A stretch of 64,000 nt of DNA from positions 6,448,001 to 6,512,000 of the forward strand of contig NZ_CP042425.1 in the NCBI RefSeq assembly GCF_008254045.1, in the 5' to 3' direction. Below, one piece after another: positions 55,544-64,000 of this stretch (the stretch's first letter is position 1; the number at the start of each line of letters is the position of its first letter). The stretch comes from Limnoglobus roseus (GTDB lineage: Bacteria > Planctomycetota > Planctomycetia > Gemmatales > Gemmataceae). Both the position numbers and the translations under genes were made by a program. The notes below the pieces were generated by a model that worked only from the letters and a program-made list of their open reading frames with translations, was not told the origin of the DNA and did not search any database.

Positions 55544-56632
55544 TTACGATTGCTTCGACATCCGACGGATGCTTTGCGGTGAATGACCGAACACTCGCAT
55601 AAAGGCGCGGCGCATTCGCTCCGGATCTGCGAACCCGACCTTGCGGGCGATCGACTCGACCGACTCATCCCCGCCCTCCAGCTTCGACCGGGCCACTTCC
55701 GCCCGGATGCGCTCAACCGCCTTGGCAGGGGTCTCGCCCGTGTCCGCAAAGAACACCCTCCCGAACTGTCGGGAACTCAAGGATGCGACGTCCGCCAAGT
55801 GCTCAAGGGACAACTTTTCCGCGATGTGCTCGCGAATGTACTCCAAAACGTCCCTCATGCGGTCGGACTCGGGTTCCAGGTCGAGCAGCGACGAGAACTG
55901 CGATTGGCCACCGGGACGGCGGTAGTGAACGACCAGCAGTTGCGCGGTGGCCCGTGACGCATCCCGGCCGAGGTCGTCCTCGATCATGGCGAGAGCCAGA
56001 TCGATACCCGCACTGATACCGGCCGAGGTCCACACCTTCCCGTCCTTGGTAAAGATGCTCTCTCCTTCGACTTTCGCCTTCGGGAACTGCCGTTGCAATT
56101 GGGCCGCATGACGCCAGTGCGTCGTCGCGCGACGGCCGTTGAGCAGGTCGGCGTTAGCGAGGAAGAACGCGCCGGTGCAGACACTCCCAACGCGGCGGGC
56201 GCCGGTGATGCCGCTCAATATGGCCTGGCGCATTTCGGACATCAGGTTCGGGGGCGTTTTCGACAGATCGCCGCCCGTGACCACGAAGGTGTCACAGGCT
56301 TTCGGCCCAACGGCTTCGGTCAGGACGACCAGGCCGCTTGAACTCATGATCGGACCGCCCGCCGGCGAAACCACCCGGAGCCTGTACGAACCACTGACCA
56401 CGTTCGCTCCCGCGATCTCGAAGGCTGCCAACGGCCCGCTCAAGTCCTGAATCTGGAAGCCCGGAAAAACCAGAAAGGCGACATCACGGGCGGGTGTACC
56501 GGCCGCCGCGTCGCGTGAAGCGAGCGCTCGCACCGCCGGTCGTGGCTGGAGTCGTTCCGCAGGCTTTTGCCCCCTATCCGCGGGGCCGGCTTGCTCATTC
56601 GATGGTACCCGTTTGACTCGGCGTGCGCTCAT
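55544..56632 (-). CDS. GlxA-family transcriptional regulator (DJ-1/PfpI plus AraC HTH)
   Basis: 362 residues from ATG 56632. After a ~50-residue basic extension comes a DJ-1/PfpI-like domain (about 50-220: VAFLVFPGFQIQDLSGPLAA, VGSVCTGAFFLANADLLNGR with the nucleophile-elbow Cys, RRATTHWRH, TSAGISAGIDLALAM). A C-terminal AraC-type double helix-turn-helix follows (about 255-355: LEHLADVASLSSRQFGRVFF, ESIARKVGFADPERMRRAFM, RVFGHSPQSIRR). Such regulators sense small amines or stress signals and activate nearby genes. The effector is unknown. Confidence 0.9.
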   Translation of the reverse strand: MSARRVKRVPSNEQAGPADRGQKPAERLQPRPAVRALASRDAAAGTPARDVAFLVFPGFQIQDLSGPLAAFEIAGANVVSGSYRLRVVSPAGGPIMSSSGLVVLTEAVGPKACDTFVVTGGDLSKTPPNLMSEMRQAILSGITGARRVGSVCTGAFFLANADLLNGRRATTHWRHAAQLQRQFPKAKVEGESIFTKDGKVWTSAGISAGIDLALAMIEDDLGRDASRATAQLLVVHYRRPGGQSQFSSLLDLEPESDRMRDVLEYIREHIAEKLSLEHLADVASLSSRQFGRVFFADTGETPAKAVERIRAEVARSKLEGGDESVESIARKVGFADPERMRRAFMRVFGHSPQSIRRMSKQS

Positions 56633-56932
56633 GTCGAACCCCGTGTGTTCAACCCCATCTCGTCGAGATACGAGGCTTCCGGGCATTTTCCGCCATCATA
56701 AGCGACGAGCGAGTTCGAGCCAAATCAGTCGCGAACATCGGCTCATCTCAAAAGCAGTCTTCGCGTGGTTCTGTGTGGAGTTGGGCGGCGTCCTAATGGC
56801 GTTAAACGAGGGAACAATGTCATTTACCTCGAACCCAACCGCGCTACGATGCTCGTGTACGAGATTCACATGACATGCGGGACGGTCGGTACGGGGCGAG
56901 AGCGCCCCGGCTTCTCAAAAGAGGGAAATGCG
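56633..56932. other. Intergenic upstream of the GlxA-type regulator
   Basis: Three hundred bases that should include the promoter of the regulator on the minus strand. No convincing boxes or RNA seen. Confidence 0.4.
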
Positions 56933-57012
56933 ATGACCAAGAAAGCGATGGAAATCCCGTCGAACCACCCGATGTTCGCCGCGCATCACAGCGGGTACGA
57001 GCACTACGGATA
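56933..57012 (+). pseudogene. N-terminal stub of an unknown gene
   Basis: ATG 56933 follows GAGGGA by seven bases and reads TKKAMEIPSNHPMFAAHHSG. Near 57012 the coding character ends and the DNA becomes the antisense of the AIPR-like fragment. This marks a deletion or rearrangement junction between two unrelated genes. The family is not recognised. Confidence 0.45.
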
Positions 57013-57014
57013 TC

Positions 57015-57356
57015 GACGCCGTCGCGGAACTTGCTCACGTCGCCGAGGTCAGGCTCACCCCGGCCGACCTCGATGAACTTCGACTGAACAACATAGAGAG
57101 TGTTCGATGTCGGCGAGTGATGCACTGCGTCAATGCCTGCGTCGCCACCGCCATCGACCAGCGACGCCGCTGCTTCATCCAGCCCGCATCCCGTCAAGCG
57201 ATGCACGGCAAACGCGGCCAGCGCACGGGAAAGGAAGTTGTTTTCCTTTTCCTTGTCCGTCTTCCCGGTCTTCGCCGGCGGCACGCGACCGTCGAAATCC
57301 CTGTGAAGGCGCGGAGGCACATGGTCTATCTCGTAAGGCTTTTCCACGACGCTCAT
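57015..57356 (-). pseudogene. AIPR-like (abortive infection phage resistance) gene, N-terminal fragment
   Basis: About 114 residues from ATG 57356: FLSRALAAFAVHRLTGCGLD, EAAASLVDGGGDAGIDAVHH and LYVVQSKFIEVGRGEPDLGD match the N-terminal region of AIPR-family proteins as I know it (the VDGGGDxGID and VQSKF motifs). After SKFRDGV the frame turns to unrelated sequence. The rest of the gene (several hundred residues) is missing. The start codon is 10 bases from the end of the IS3 copy, so promoter DNA was also replaced. A dead defence gene. Confidence 0.7.
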
Positions 57357-57409
57357 ATCAGCCTCTATAGTGGACCCCATTTGCGAGACCAAAAACCGAC
57401 GAATTTAAG

Positions 57410-58270
57410 CTACTCCTTCGCCGGCTCTTTTGACCGTCCGGCCCGGTACACCTCGGCCGGGGTCTTGTACCCCAGTGACTGGTGCAAGCGGGCCTCGTTG
57501 TAGAAGGTGAAGTACGCCTTCAACCCCCGCTCCAACTCGGTCACCGTCTCGTATCCCCGCAGGAACACGTCCTCGTACTTCACCGTCCGCCACAGCCGCT
57601 CGACGAACACGTTGTCCAGGCACCGCCCCCGGCCGTCCATGCTCACCCGCGCCCCGGCCGCCTCCACCCGCTCGACCCACGCCCCGGCCGTGAACTGCAC
57701 CCCTTGATCGGTGTTGAACACCTCCGGGGTGCCGGCCGCCAACGCCTCGTCCAGCATGTCCCGGCAGAACGCCCCGTCGAGCGTGTTCGACAACCGCCAG
57801 GCCACCACGTACCGGCTGTACCAGTCGATGGTGGCGGCCAAGTACATGAACCCGCCGGGCAGCGGCAGGTATGTAATGTCGGCACTCCACACCTGCCCGA
57901 CGCGGTCGATCGGCACGCCGCGGAGGAGGTACGGGTACACCGGGTGGCCCCGCCCGGCCGACAGCTTCGGCTTCGGGTGGATGGCTTCCAGGCCCATGAC
58001 CCGGAGCAACCGCTGGACCCGCTTGCGGTTCGCCGGGTGGCCGTTGCGGGCCAGCCACCGGGCGATCCGCCGGCTGCCGTAGAACGGGCAGGCCGTGTAC
58101 TGCTCGTCGATCCGCCGCATGAGGGCCAGGTTGTCGGCCGACTCCTCGGCCGGCCCCCGGTAGTACGTGGCCCGGCCGAGCCCGACCAGTTGGCACTGCC
58201 GACGGACGCTCAGGTCGGCGTGCCCGGGGTCGATCAGCGGCCGCAGGTCGTCAACCGAACGTCGCAGCTT
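57410..58270 (-). CDS. IS3-family transposase OrfB (copy 1), DDE integrase domain
   Basis: Expressed as a fusion after -1 frameshifting from OrfA at the A9 run. An HTH_21-like segment (VDDLRPLIDPGHADLSVRRQ, CPFYGSRRIARWLARNGHPA) precedes the rve domain: Asp in VGQVWSADITYLPL, Asp in EVFNTDQGVQFT, Glu in DNVFVERLWRTVKYE. The C-terminus has LHQSLGYKTPAEVYRAG, typical of IS3. All catalytic residues are intact. Confidence 0.88.
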   Translation of the reverse strand, partial: KLRRSVDDLRPLIDPGHADLSVRRQCQLVGLGRATYYRGPAEESADNLALMRRIDEQYTACPFYGSRRIARWLARNGHPANRKRVQRLLRVMGLEAIHPKPKLSAGRGHPVYPYLLRGVPIDRVGQVWSADITYLPLPGGFMYLAATIDWYSRYVVAWRLSNTLDGAFCRDMLDEALAAGTPEVFNTDQGVQFTAGAWVERVEAAGARVSMDGRGRCLDNVFVERLWRTVKYEDVFLRGYETVTELERGLKAYFTFYNEARLHQSLGYKTPAEVYRAGRSKEPAKE

Positions 58271-58538
58271 TTTTTTTCACCCAGTCGAGCTCGACCTTGA
58301 GCCGGCCGATCTGCTCGTACAGCGCGGGTGTCTGGTCGTCGCCGGGGGCGACCGCCTTCGCTCCGGCGGCGAACACGGCCTCGGCCCCGGCCAGGAGTTG
58401 CTTCTTCCACCCGTGGATGAGGGTCGGGTGGACGCCGAAGTGGGCGGCCAACTCGTTGACCGTCTTGTCGCCCTTCACCGCGGCCAGAGCGACCTGGGCT
58501 TTGAACGCCGCCGTGTGGGTCTTCCGCTTCGCCGTCAT
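58251..58538 (-). CDS. IS3-family transposase OrfA (copy 1)
   Basis: 95 residues from ATG 58538 (GGAGG upstream). Helix-turn-helix: TAAFKAQVALAAVKGDKTVN, LAAHFGVHPTLIHGWKKQLL, then a leucine-zipper-like C-terminus ending at the A9 shift site (DWVKKKAATFG). Recognises the IS ends and joins OrfB through frameshifting. Confidence 0.88.
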   Translation of the reverse strand: MTAKRKTHTAAFKAQVALAAVKGDKTVNELAAHFGVHPTLIHGWKKQLLAGAEAVFAAGAKAVAPGDDQTPALYEQIGRLKVELDWVKKKAATFG

Positions 58539-58569
58539 CAGGACCACCTCCGAGGGCCGCCAGAGTAGC

Positions 58570-60531
58570 TTACCTGGCGGTCTCAGTTTCGGGGTCCACT
58601 ATATTCTCCAGAAGCTGACGGCGGGTCTTGGTCATCGCTTCGTTGATCTGCGACGTAAGCTCTCGCTGGAGGTGGACGAAAGACTCCGCAATCTCATTTG
58701 CCGTCCGGCAGCCTTGGTAGATTCCCGCAATCCGCTTCTCGAAATCGACGCCCGACTCGATAGCCCCCAGCACCTCGTCGCTTGCTCCAAAGACGCCTTC
58801 GAAGAGTTTGAACTTCTCATCCAGCAGCTCGAAAACCCGGCGATCAGCCTCGTTGTTCAGGTTGATGAAGTTGACGACCACCACGTCGAACTTCTGGCCG
58901 TAACGGTGACACCGCCCGATGCGCTGCTCGATGCGCTGGGGGTTCCACGGCAGATCGTAGTTCACCACGAGGGAGCAGAACTGAAGGTTGATACCTTCAG
59001 CTCCGGCCTCGGTGGCAATCATGATTTTGCCTTGGTCGCGGAAGTAGTCCACGAGCGCAGACCGCATGTCAGCGGTTTTCGAGCCGGTGATCTTCTCCGA
59101 ACCTGCGTGCTTCTTCACCCACTCGGCGTAGATAGCCCTCGACCCGCTATCAGTGTTCGAGCCATTGAACAGGACGATCCCATCGTGATACGGGCTGTTT
59201 CCCAGCAGCCGAAGAAGGTAGTCCTGCGTTTTCCGTGACTCAGTGAAGATGATCGCCTTCCGCGCTGCCCCGAGCCGATCCGCTTCCTCGAAAGCTTTGC
59301 CCAGCGCCGTGAGCAGTGCCAGACCCTTCGCGTTCTGCGTGATGTTGAGCGCGAGGTCACGGAAGCTTTCGAGGTCGCGGACTTCTTGATCGATGGCGGC
59401 ACGGTCACTGTCTGACAGGGGAGCTTCGTCGTCTTCGTCGTCGCCCCACTCTTCAGCAGTCTCATCCAGCCCTTCGTATTCCTCTTCCATTTCCTCTTCG
59501 AGGGGCCTCGGCGGGGCTTTGCTGACGAGCTTCCCTTTGAGGCGATAGATCAGCGTGTCGAGCGCACCAGCAATGGCGAACGTCGATGACGCAAGCAGCT
59601 TGCGGAGCACCATCGTCATAAGAGACCGCTGGCTGGCCGGAAGTGCTTGCAGGTTGTCGCGACGGAGGTAGGCTGACACCTCGTTGTAGAGCCGGTCTTC
59701 GTTGTCCGCTGGCGTGAACTCCTCGACCATCGCGTGCCGCTTCGTGAACGGCACGTACTCGACCACCTGACGGCGAAGGCTCCGGTGGCAGATCGGCCGC
59801 AGCCTTGCCTTGAGTGCCTCGAAAACTTCCTCCTCGCTCAGGTTGGCAAACTGTTCTCGGAAGCTCTTCAGGTCTCCGAAGGCATGCTCGTCGATGAAGC
59901 TAACCAGACCGAACAGTTCGAGCAGCGAGTTCTGAAGCGGGGTCGCGGTCAGGAGCAGCTTTGGGGCGGCGGTCAGGGCGGTCTTCAGGACGTTGGCGAT
60001 CACGTTCGACGGTTTGTAGACGTTCCGCAGCCGGTGGGCTTCGTCGATGACGACGAGATCCCACGGCACAGAGGTGATGTCGGCTGCTTTTGCTTTCGCG
60101 AACTGGTACGAGCAGATCACCACCGCCTCGCCCGGCTCGAACGGCGAAGGCGTGCCTTCCTTGATCGCGGCTTTGTACGACCTCGCTTCGAGGATTCGGC
60201 AGGGAAGTGAAAACTTCTCCTGTAGCTCTTGGTGCCACTGCTTGCGGAGATTCGAGGGGGTGATAACGAGGAGCTTTCTCTTGCGCTCCGCCCATTTTTG
60301 GGAGATCACAAGACCCGCCTCAATCGTTTTCCCCAGCCCGACTTCGTCCGCAAGCATCGCTCCTCGGGACAGCGGTGAGCGGAACGCGAAAAGGGCGGCC
60401 TCGACTTGGTGGGGGTGAAGCTTTACCTGAGCATCTACGAGGGCACCGGCGAACTTTTCGATGCTGTCGGAGGGGCATCGTTTAGTCAGTTCGTGGGCGA
60501 AGAACGCGCTGTGGAAGTCGGTCAGCGTCAT
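58570..60531 (-). pseudogene. SNF2-family helicase, C-terminus cut off by IS3
   Basis: About 640 native residues from ATG 60531, then ~10 encoded by the IS end. Helicase motifs in order: MLADEVGLGKTIEAG (Walker A), VIDEAHRLRN (DEAH), LLLTATPLQNS, then an acidic insert (LEEEMEEEYEGLDETAEEWG) and the C-terminal lobe with IIFTESRKTQ, MIATEAGAEGINLQFC and QRIEQRIGRCHRYGQ. The chain ends at TRRQLLEN where the IS3 repeat begins. Full members usually continue for a few hundred residues, absent here. Such stand-alone SNF2 proteins often sit in defence islands (compare DISARM DrmD); the association is from context only. Confidence 0.8.
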
Positions 60532-60726
60532 AGGACGGCCGTCGAAAACTCGATGCTCGAAACAGAGCGGTCTGCCCGACGAGGACCAAACGGTCGAAGT
60601 CACCCATGAGGAGCTGATTCTCGGGGGGCAGAGTTTGAGGGTGAGTCTACCGCGCGTGGCAAGTGCAAGCAACCTCCGTGGCCTGTGACCGTTGCACCAC
60701 CCAGAGTTGACGAACGCACGACCTGC

Positions 60727-60991
60727 TCAATCGGCTGACTCGAAAAAAGTCACTTCACCGCACTCGCACACCACGCCGTACAGCGATGATCCACCCGGCA
60801 GCCCACGCCCTCCGCGTGCCAATGCCGAGTTCACAGCCGCCCATGTCTCGCCGTGTGATTCAGGAATTGGCCCCGAACCAGGCTTCGGCCACTCACCAGT
60901 TCGCTCACGATGGGCTTCGACCCAACACCTGATGTCTCCGATCGACAAGCGGGGCAACGCCTGCTTGTTCCTCACGCCGCGATGTTCCGGC
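60727..60991 (-). pseudogene. C-terminal piece of the five-repeat protein, cut off by IS3 copy 2
   Basis: Encodes the last of five ~70-residue repeats: LSIGDIRCWVEAHRERTGEW, HGETWAAVNSALARGGRGLP, then a short tail GVVCECGEVTFFESAD and a TGA. Reading upstream through the IS joins it to the fragment beginning at 62230. The joined sequence before it (EHRGVRNKQALP) matches the inter-repeat linker RGVRN of the other repeats. Confidence 0.75.
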
Positions 60992-61056
60992 TATAGTGGA
61001 CCCCGAAACTGAGACCGCCAGGTAAGCTACTCTGGCGGCCCTCGGAGGTGGTCCTG

Positions 61057-61344
61057 ATGACGGCGAAGCGGAAGACCCACACGGCGGCGTTCAAAGCCCA
61101 GGTCGCTCTGGCCGCGGTGAAGGGCGACAAGACGGTCAACGAGTTGGCCGCCCACTTCGGCGTCCACCCGACCCTCATCCACGGGTGGAAGAAGCAACTC
61201 CTGGCCGGGGCCGAGGCCGTGTTCGCCGCCGGAGCGAAGGCGGTCGCCCCCGGCGACGACCAGACACCCGCGCTGTACGAGCAGATCGGCCGGCTCAAGG
61301 TCGAGCTCGACTGGGTGAAAAAAAAAGCTGCGACGTTCGGTTGA
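61057..61344 (+). CDS. IS3-family transposase OrfA (copy 2)
   Basis: 95 residues, same as copy 1. ATG 61057 has GGAGG eight bases upstream. The A9 run at 61318-61326 lies ten codons before the OrfA stop. Confidence 0.88.
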   Translation: MTAKRKTHTAAFKAQVALAAVKGDKTVNELAAHFGVHPTLIHGWKKQLLAGAEAVFAAGAKAVAPGDDQTPALYEQIGRLKVELDWVKKKAATFG

Positions 61345-62185
61345 CGACCTGCGGCCGCTGATCGACCCCGGGCACGCCGACCTGAGCGTCCGTCGGCAGT
61401 GCCAACTGGTCGGGCTCGGCCGGGCCACGTACTACCGGGGGCCGGCCGAGGAGTCGGCCGACAACCTGGCCCTCATGCGGCGGATCGACGAGCAGTACAC
61501 GGCCTGCCCGTTCTACGGCAGCCGGCGGATCGCCCGGTGGCTGGCCCGCAACGGCCACCCGGCGAACCGCAAGCGGGTCCAGCGGTTGCTCCGGGTCATG
61601 GGCCTGGAAGCCATCCACCCGAAGCCGAAGCTGTCGGCCGGGCGGGGCCACCCGGTGTACCCGTACCTCCTCCGCGGCGTGCCGATCGACCGCGTCGGGC
61701 AGGTGTGGAGTGCCGACATTACATACCTGCCGCTGCCCGGCGGGTTCATGTACTTGGCCGCCACCATCGACTGGTACAGCCGGTACGTGGTGGCCTGGCG
61801 GTTGTCGAACACGCTCGACGGGGCGTTCTGCCGGGACATGCTGGACGAGGCGTTGGCGGCCGGCACCCCGGAGGTGTTCAACACCGATCAAGGGGTGCAG
61901 TTCACGGCCGGGGCGTGGGTCGAGCGGGTGGAGGCGGCCGGGGCGCGGGTGAGCATGGACGGCCGGGGGCGGTGCCTGGACAACGTGTTCGTCGAGCGGC
62001 TGTGGCGGACGGTGAAGTACGAGGACGTGTTCCTGCGGGGATACGAGACGGTGACCGAGTTGGAGCGGGGGTTGAAGGCGTACTTCACCTTCTACAACGA
62101 GGCCCGCTTGCACCAGTCACTGGGGTACAAGACCCCGGCCGAGGTGTACCGGGCCGGACGGTCAAAAGAGCCGGCGAAGGAGTAG
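61325..62185 (+). CDS. IS3-family transposase OrfB (copy 2), DDE integrase domain
   Basis: Same protein as in copy 1, read in the -1 frame after AAAAAAAAAG. Asp/Asp/Glu residues are present (WSADITY, NTDQGVQ, VFVERLW). Annotated from the first -1-frame codon since no start codon with a ribosome site precedes it. Confidence 0.88.
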   Translation, partial: KLRRSVDDLRPLIDPGHADLSVRRQCQLVGLGRATYYRGPAEESADNLALMRRIDEQYTACPFYGSRRIARWLARNGHPANRKRVQRLLRVMGLEAIHPKPKLSAGRGHPVYPYLLRGVPIDRVGQVWSADITYLPLPGGFMYLAATIDWYSRYVVAWRLSNTLDGAFCRDMLDEALAAGTPEVFNTDQGVQFTAGAWVERVEAAGARVSMDGRGRCLDNVFVERLWRTVKYEDVFLRGYETVTELERGLKAYFTFYNEARLHQSLGYKTPAEVYRAGRSKEPAKE

Positions 62186-62186
62186 C

Positions 62187-63092
62187 TTAAATTCGTCGGT
62201 TTTTGGTCTCGCAAATGGGGTCCACTATAGCCAGCAGCTTGGCAAGTGACGAATTGCCGGGTAGACCGCGCACCCCCATGACCAGAGCAGCATCCACTGA
62301 CGACCACAGCTCACCTTCCACGCCAGTTATCGATCCCGATCCACGCTTCGGCCACGTTCCCATTTTCTTCTGGTGAGTATCGGCCCACGCAAGGATCGTC
62401 TCGACAGCCAGGGCAGATGCATCGAGGTGATTACGAACACCACGATGACGTGACAGGAATTTAGCCAGTGAGCTTCTTTCACCAATCCCACGGCCACCGA
62501 CGACGAATGCCTGTGCCACCGCTGACCATGTCTCACCGACCGTACCGTCGATCGGGCCGGAGTCGCGCGTGGGCCACGAGCTGTTCTTTGCGTGATAGGC
62601 ATCAGCCCACCCCAACACCTGCCGCACGGTCAGGTCGGGAACAGCCTGCACGTTTCTGACGCCACGCTGAGCTTCAAGCAACTGAGCTAGTGAAGAGCCG
62701 CCGGGCAATCCACGTCGTCCGATCCGCAGCGAGTGATCGACTGCGCTCCACGTCTCACCCTTCACGGCAGGTATGCTTCCGGCGGAGTAGATCGGCCATT
62801 CTCCGCTCCGAGTGTGGTGAGCATCCGCCCACGTCAGGATTTGGGACACGGTCAGCGTCGGAGGCATTCCTTTGTGCCGCCGCTTGCGTCTCGCGAGGAG
62901 CAGCTTGGCGAGGGAAGACCCACGATTGAGCCCACGGTTGCCGAGCTTCAGGGCGGAGTCGATCTGCCGCCAGGTAAGGTCGAGCGGGCCGACGATCGGA
63001 CCGTCATCGCGGGTCGGCCATCGACCGCGCCGTTGGTGGAACTCGTCGGCCCAGCGGAGGATGTCCGGGATGTGCAGTGGAGTACGCCGCAT
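62187..63092 (-). pseudogene. Five-repeat protein, N-terminal four repeats, interrupted by IS3 copy 2
   Basis: From ATG 63092, four tandem ~70-residue repeats, each of the form I-x-WADxH...G-x-WP-x-x-SG-x-I...ETW-x-x-VDxALxxGxRGLPGGSSLAxLL (for example LTVSQILTWADAHHTRSGEW and DLTVRQVLGWADAYHAKNSS). Native sequence ends at 62230 within SSLAKLLA; the last ~14 codons (IVDPICETKNRRI) are IS sequence. The fifth repeat is at 60727-60991. The repeats are helical with conserved Trp/Gly and recall helicase-associated domains; DNA binding is possible but unproven. Confidence 0.75.
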
Positions 63093-63275
63093 GTCAGAAT
63101 CGGGGAAAGGGTGGCCGGTGGCACTGAGAAGATATCACGACGTACTACAGCGGACAAACCGCTGGTGCCATGCGTCGTGCTGCACTCGTGCCGCCGATGA
63201 TCCGCGAACACCCACCTGTCGTGGGCGAACCCGGTAGCGGATCGCAGCCTCCCTCGGTAAGATGAAAATGGCTTT

Positions 63276-63349
63276 GCCCCTGTAGCTCAACTGGATAGAG
63301 CAACGCCCTTCTAAGGCGTCGGTTGCGCGTTCGACTCGCGCCGGGGGTA
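63276..63349 (+). tRNA. tRNA-Arg (anticodon TCT)
   Basis: Full cloverleaf: acceptor GCCCCTG/CGGGGGT (two G-T pairs), D arm AGCTC...GAGC, anticodon stem ACGCC/GGCGT around CTTCTAA with anticodon TCT, T arm GCGCG-TTCGACT-CGCGC, discriminator A. CCA is not encoded. Confidence 0.93.
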
Positions 63350-63393
63350 CTTCTCTGACAGCCCGAAAAACCGGCCATCCGAAGTCTGACCGG

Positions 63394-64000
63394 TCAGCGA
63401 AACCAAGTGTCTACAAGCAAAACCAAGCCAATTCCTGCGATGTGTGCAAAAGGACTTTCTCGCCTACATAGGCCATAAGCTGTTGCTGAGAAACAACTTG
63501 CAGATCCCGCGTTTTGCCGCCTTCTAAGCGGCAGGTTGTGAGTTCGAGCCTCACCGGGTGTACATTCGTCATCAGCCCTCATGTCTCCGCATTGGCCCTC
63601 ATCGCCTTGTTTTCCAGCCTTCCTACCGATGCCCTGTTCACCCGTCCCCGGTGGACAAGTTTCCTCATGGGTCGTCACCCGTCCGCATGTTTCCGCACCA
63701 GTTGGTACATGTGGCGGTACATGTGGAATCGGTGCTAACCGGTTGGCCACGCTGCCCAATTCTTCCAGCGACGCCCGGCCGTAGACGGCCATCGTGAGCT
63801 TCGGATCGCTGTGCCGGGCCAGTTGCATGGCTTCCTTGAGGGTCGCGCCGGCCTCGTCGAGGCGGCGGATGAACGTGTGGCGGATGGCGTGGAAGTCGGC
63901 GAACAGCGGGCCGTTCGGGGAGTCCACGGCGTACGGGATACCGGCCGTCGCCAGGTCCACTCGGAGCATCTCGGCCGCGTCGTTGGACCAGTCGCCCGGC
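63394..64000 (-). CDS. Tyrosine integrase, C-terminal part (5' end outside window)
   Basis: The frame is open to the window edge. It contains DFHAIRHTFIRRLDEAGATL (His-x-x-Arg), LARHSDPKLTMAVYGRA (His and the Tyr nucleophile), and then a long Lys/Gly-rich tail. The C-terminal stretch ECTPGEARTHNLPLRRRQN is encoded by the antisense of a partial tRNA-Arg (63516-63562), so the gene end overlaps the attachment site. This is the common layout of integrases that use a tRNA-Arg gene as target. The conserved Arg of the N-terminal catalytic part lies off the window. Confidence 0.85.
   Translation of the reverse strand, partial: PGDWSNDAAEMLRVDLATAGIPYAVDSPNGPLFADFHAIRHTFIRRLDEAGATLKEAMQLARHSDPKLTMAVYGRASLEELGSVANRLAPIPHVPPHVPTGAETCGRVTTHEETCPPGTGEQGIGRKAGKQGDEGQCGDMRADDECTPGEARTHNLPLRRRQNAGSASCFSATAYGLCRRESPFAHIAGIGLVLLVDTWFR
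63516..63562 (+). other. 3' half of a tRNA-Arg(TCT), probable att site
   Basis: Anticodon stem-loop GCCGC-CTTCTAA-GCGGC, variable loop AGGTT, T arm GTGAG-TTCGAGC-CTCAC, acceptor strand CGGGTGT and A. The 5' half (acceptor and D arm) is missing. It lies inside the 3' end of the integrase gene and differs in sequence from the intact tRNA-Arg 170 bases away, so it came from another tRNA-Arg gene. Confidence 0.8.

Larger units (their letters stand above)
57366..58603 (-). mobile_element. IS3-family insertion sequence, copy 1
   Basis: 1,238 bp between TATAGTGGACCCC and its reverse complement. OrfA and OrfB on the minus strand overlap with a -1 relation at A9 (T9 at 58269-58277 on this strand). 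The sequence is identical in coding content to copy 2, inverted. No clear target duplication: flanks are CCTC and TTCT. Confidence 0.9.
60992..62229 (+). mobile_element. IS3-family insertion sequence, copy 2
   Basis: 1,238 bp, inverted duplicate of copy 1, with the same TATAGTGGACCCC ends. It interrupts the five-repeat gene. Flanks are CGGC and GCCA, so no perfect direct duplication is seen. Confidence 0.9.

Noticed and set aside
57366..62229. Target-site duplications at the IS3 copies
   Set aside because: Flanks CCTC/TTCT and CGGC/GCCA do not match within either copy or after swapping flanks for a simple inversion, so none is claimed.

Overview
The window looks like a chromosomal stretch from a large-genome planctomycete of the Gemmata type (Gemmataceae). 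The grounds are high-GC coding DNA, very large Ser/Thr kinases carrying TPR or leucine-rich repeats, an ECF sigma factor paired with a kinase, giant exported proteins that share an N-terminal LExRxxPA-like motif, FG-GAP/VCBS modules, and many insertion sequences. The assignment rests on these family traits only; no marker gene is present.

Left third (1-25000). The region holds mostly housekeeping or accessory chromosomal genes: an exported transglutaminase-like protein that enters from the left edge; a two-gene membrane oxidoreductase unit (a CydA-like subunit fused to cytochrome c, plus its membrane partner); two tandem receptor-type kinases with TPRs, the second carrying an anti-sigma-like zinc motif and lying divergent to an ECF sigma gene; a secreted GH18-type protein with two CBM2-like modules; a decayed integron-type integrase; a large exported protein; a small gene with an in-frame stop; an ankyrin protein; a two-gene operon with a ketosynthase III fused to a heme-oxygenase-fold oxidase; another gene remnant; and a metalloprotease with FG-GAP repeats.

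Centre (25000-44600). A roughly 1.2 kb noncoding, partly AT-rich gap separates two divergent genes for exported FG-GAP proteins. One of these encodes a 3,808-residue adhesin-like protein ending at a clear terminator. After it come four insertion sequences packed end to end (IS5-like, IS630-like, IS5-like, IS701-like), each bounded by CTAG or TA. The IS701-like element carries two identical, inverted IS110/IS1111-type elements, one in each of its ends.

Right third (44600-64000). This is a mobile and defence-remnant region. It contains an excisionase-like gene with a broken integrase and a 3' tRNA fragment (probable att site); a phage-tail remnant with a truncated tape-measure gene; an LRR kinase; a response regulator; another IS5-like element; small conserved genes; a GlxA-type regulator; the N-terminus of an AIPR-like gene; a SNF2-family helicase cut short by an IS3 element; a five-repeat protein interrupted by a second, identical and inverted IS3 copy; an intact tRNA-Arg(UCU); and an integrase whose 3' end overlaps a partial tRNA-Arg. 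Several mobile genes are split by frameshifts: those at A7 and A9 runs look programmed, the others look like decay.
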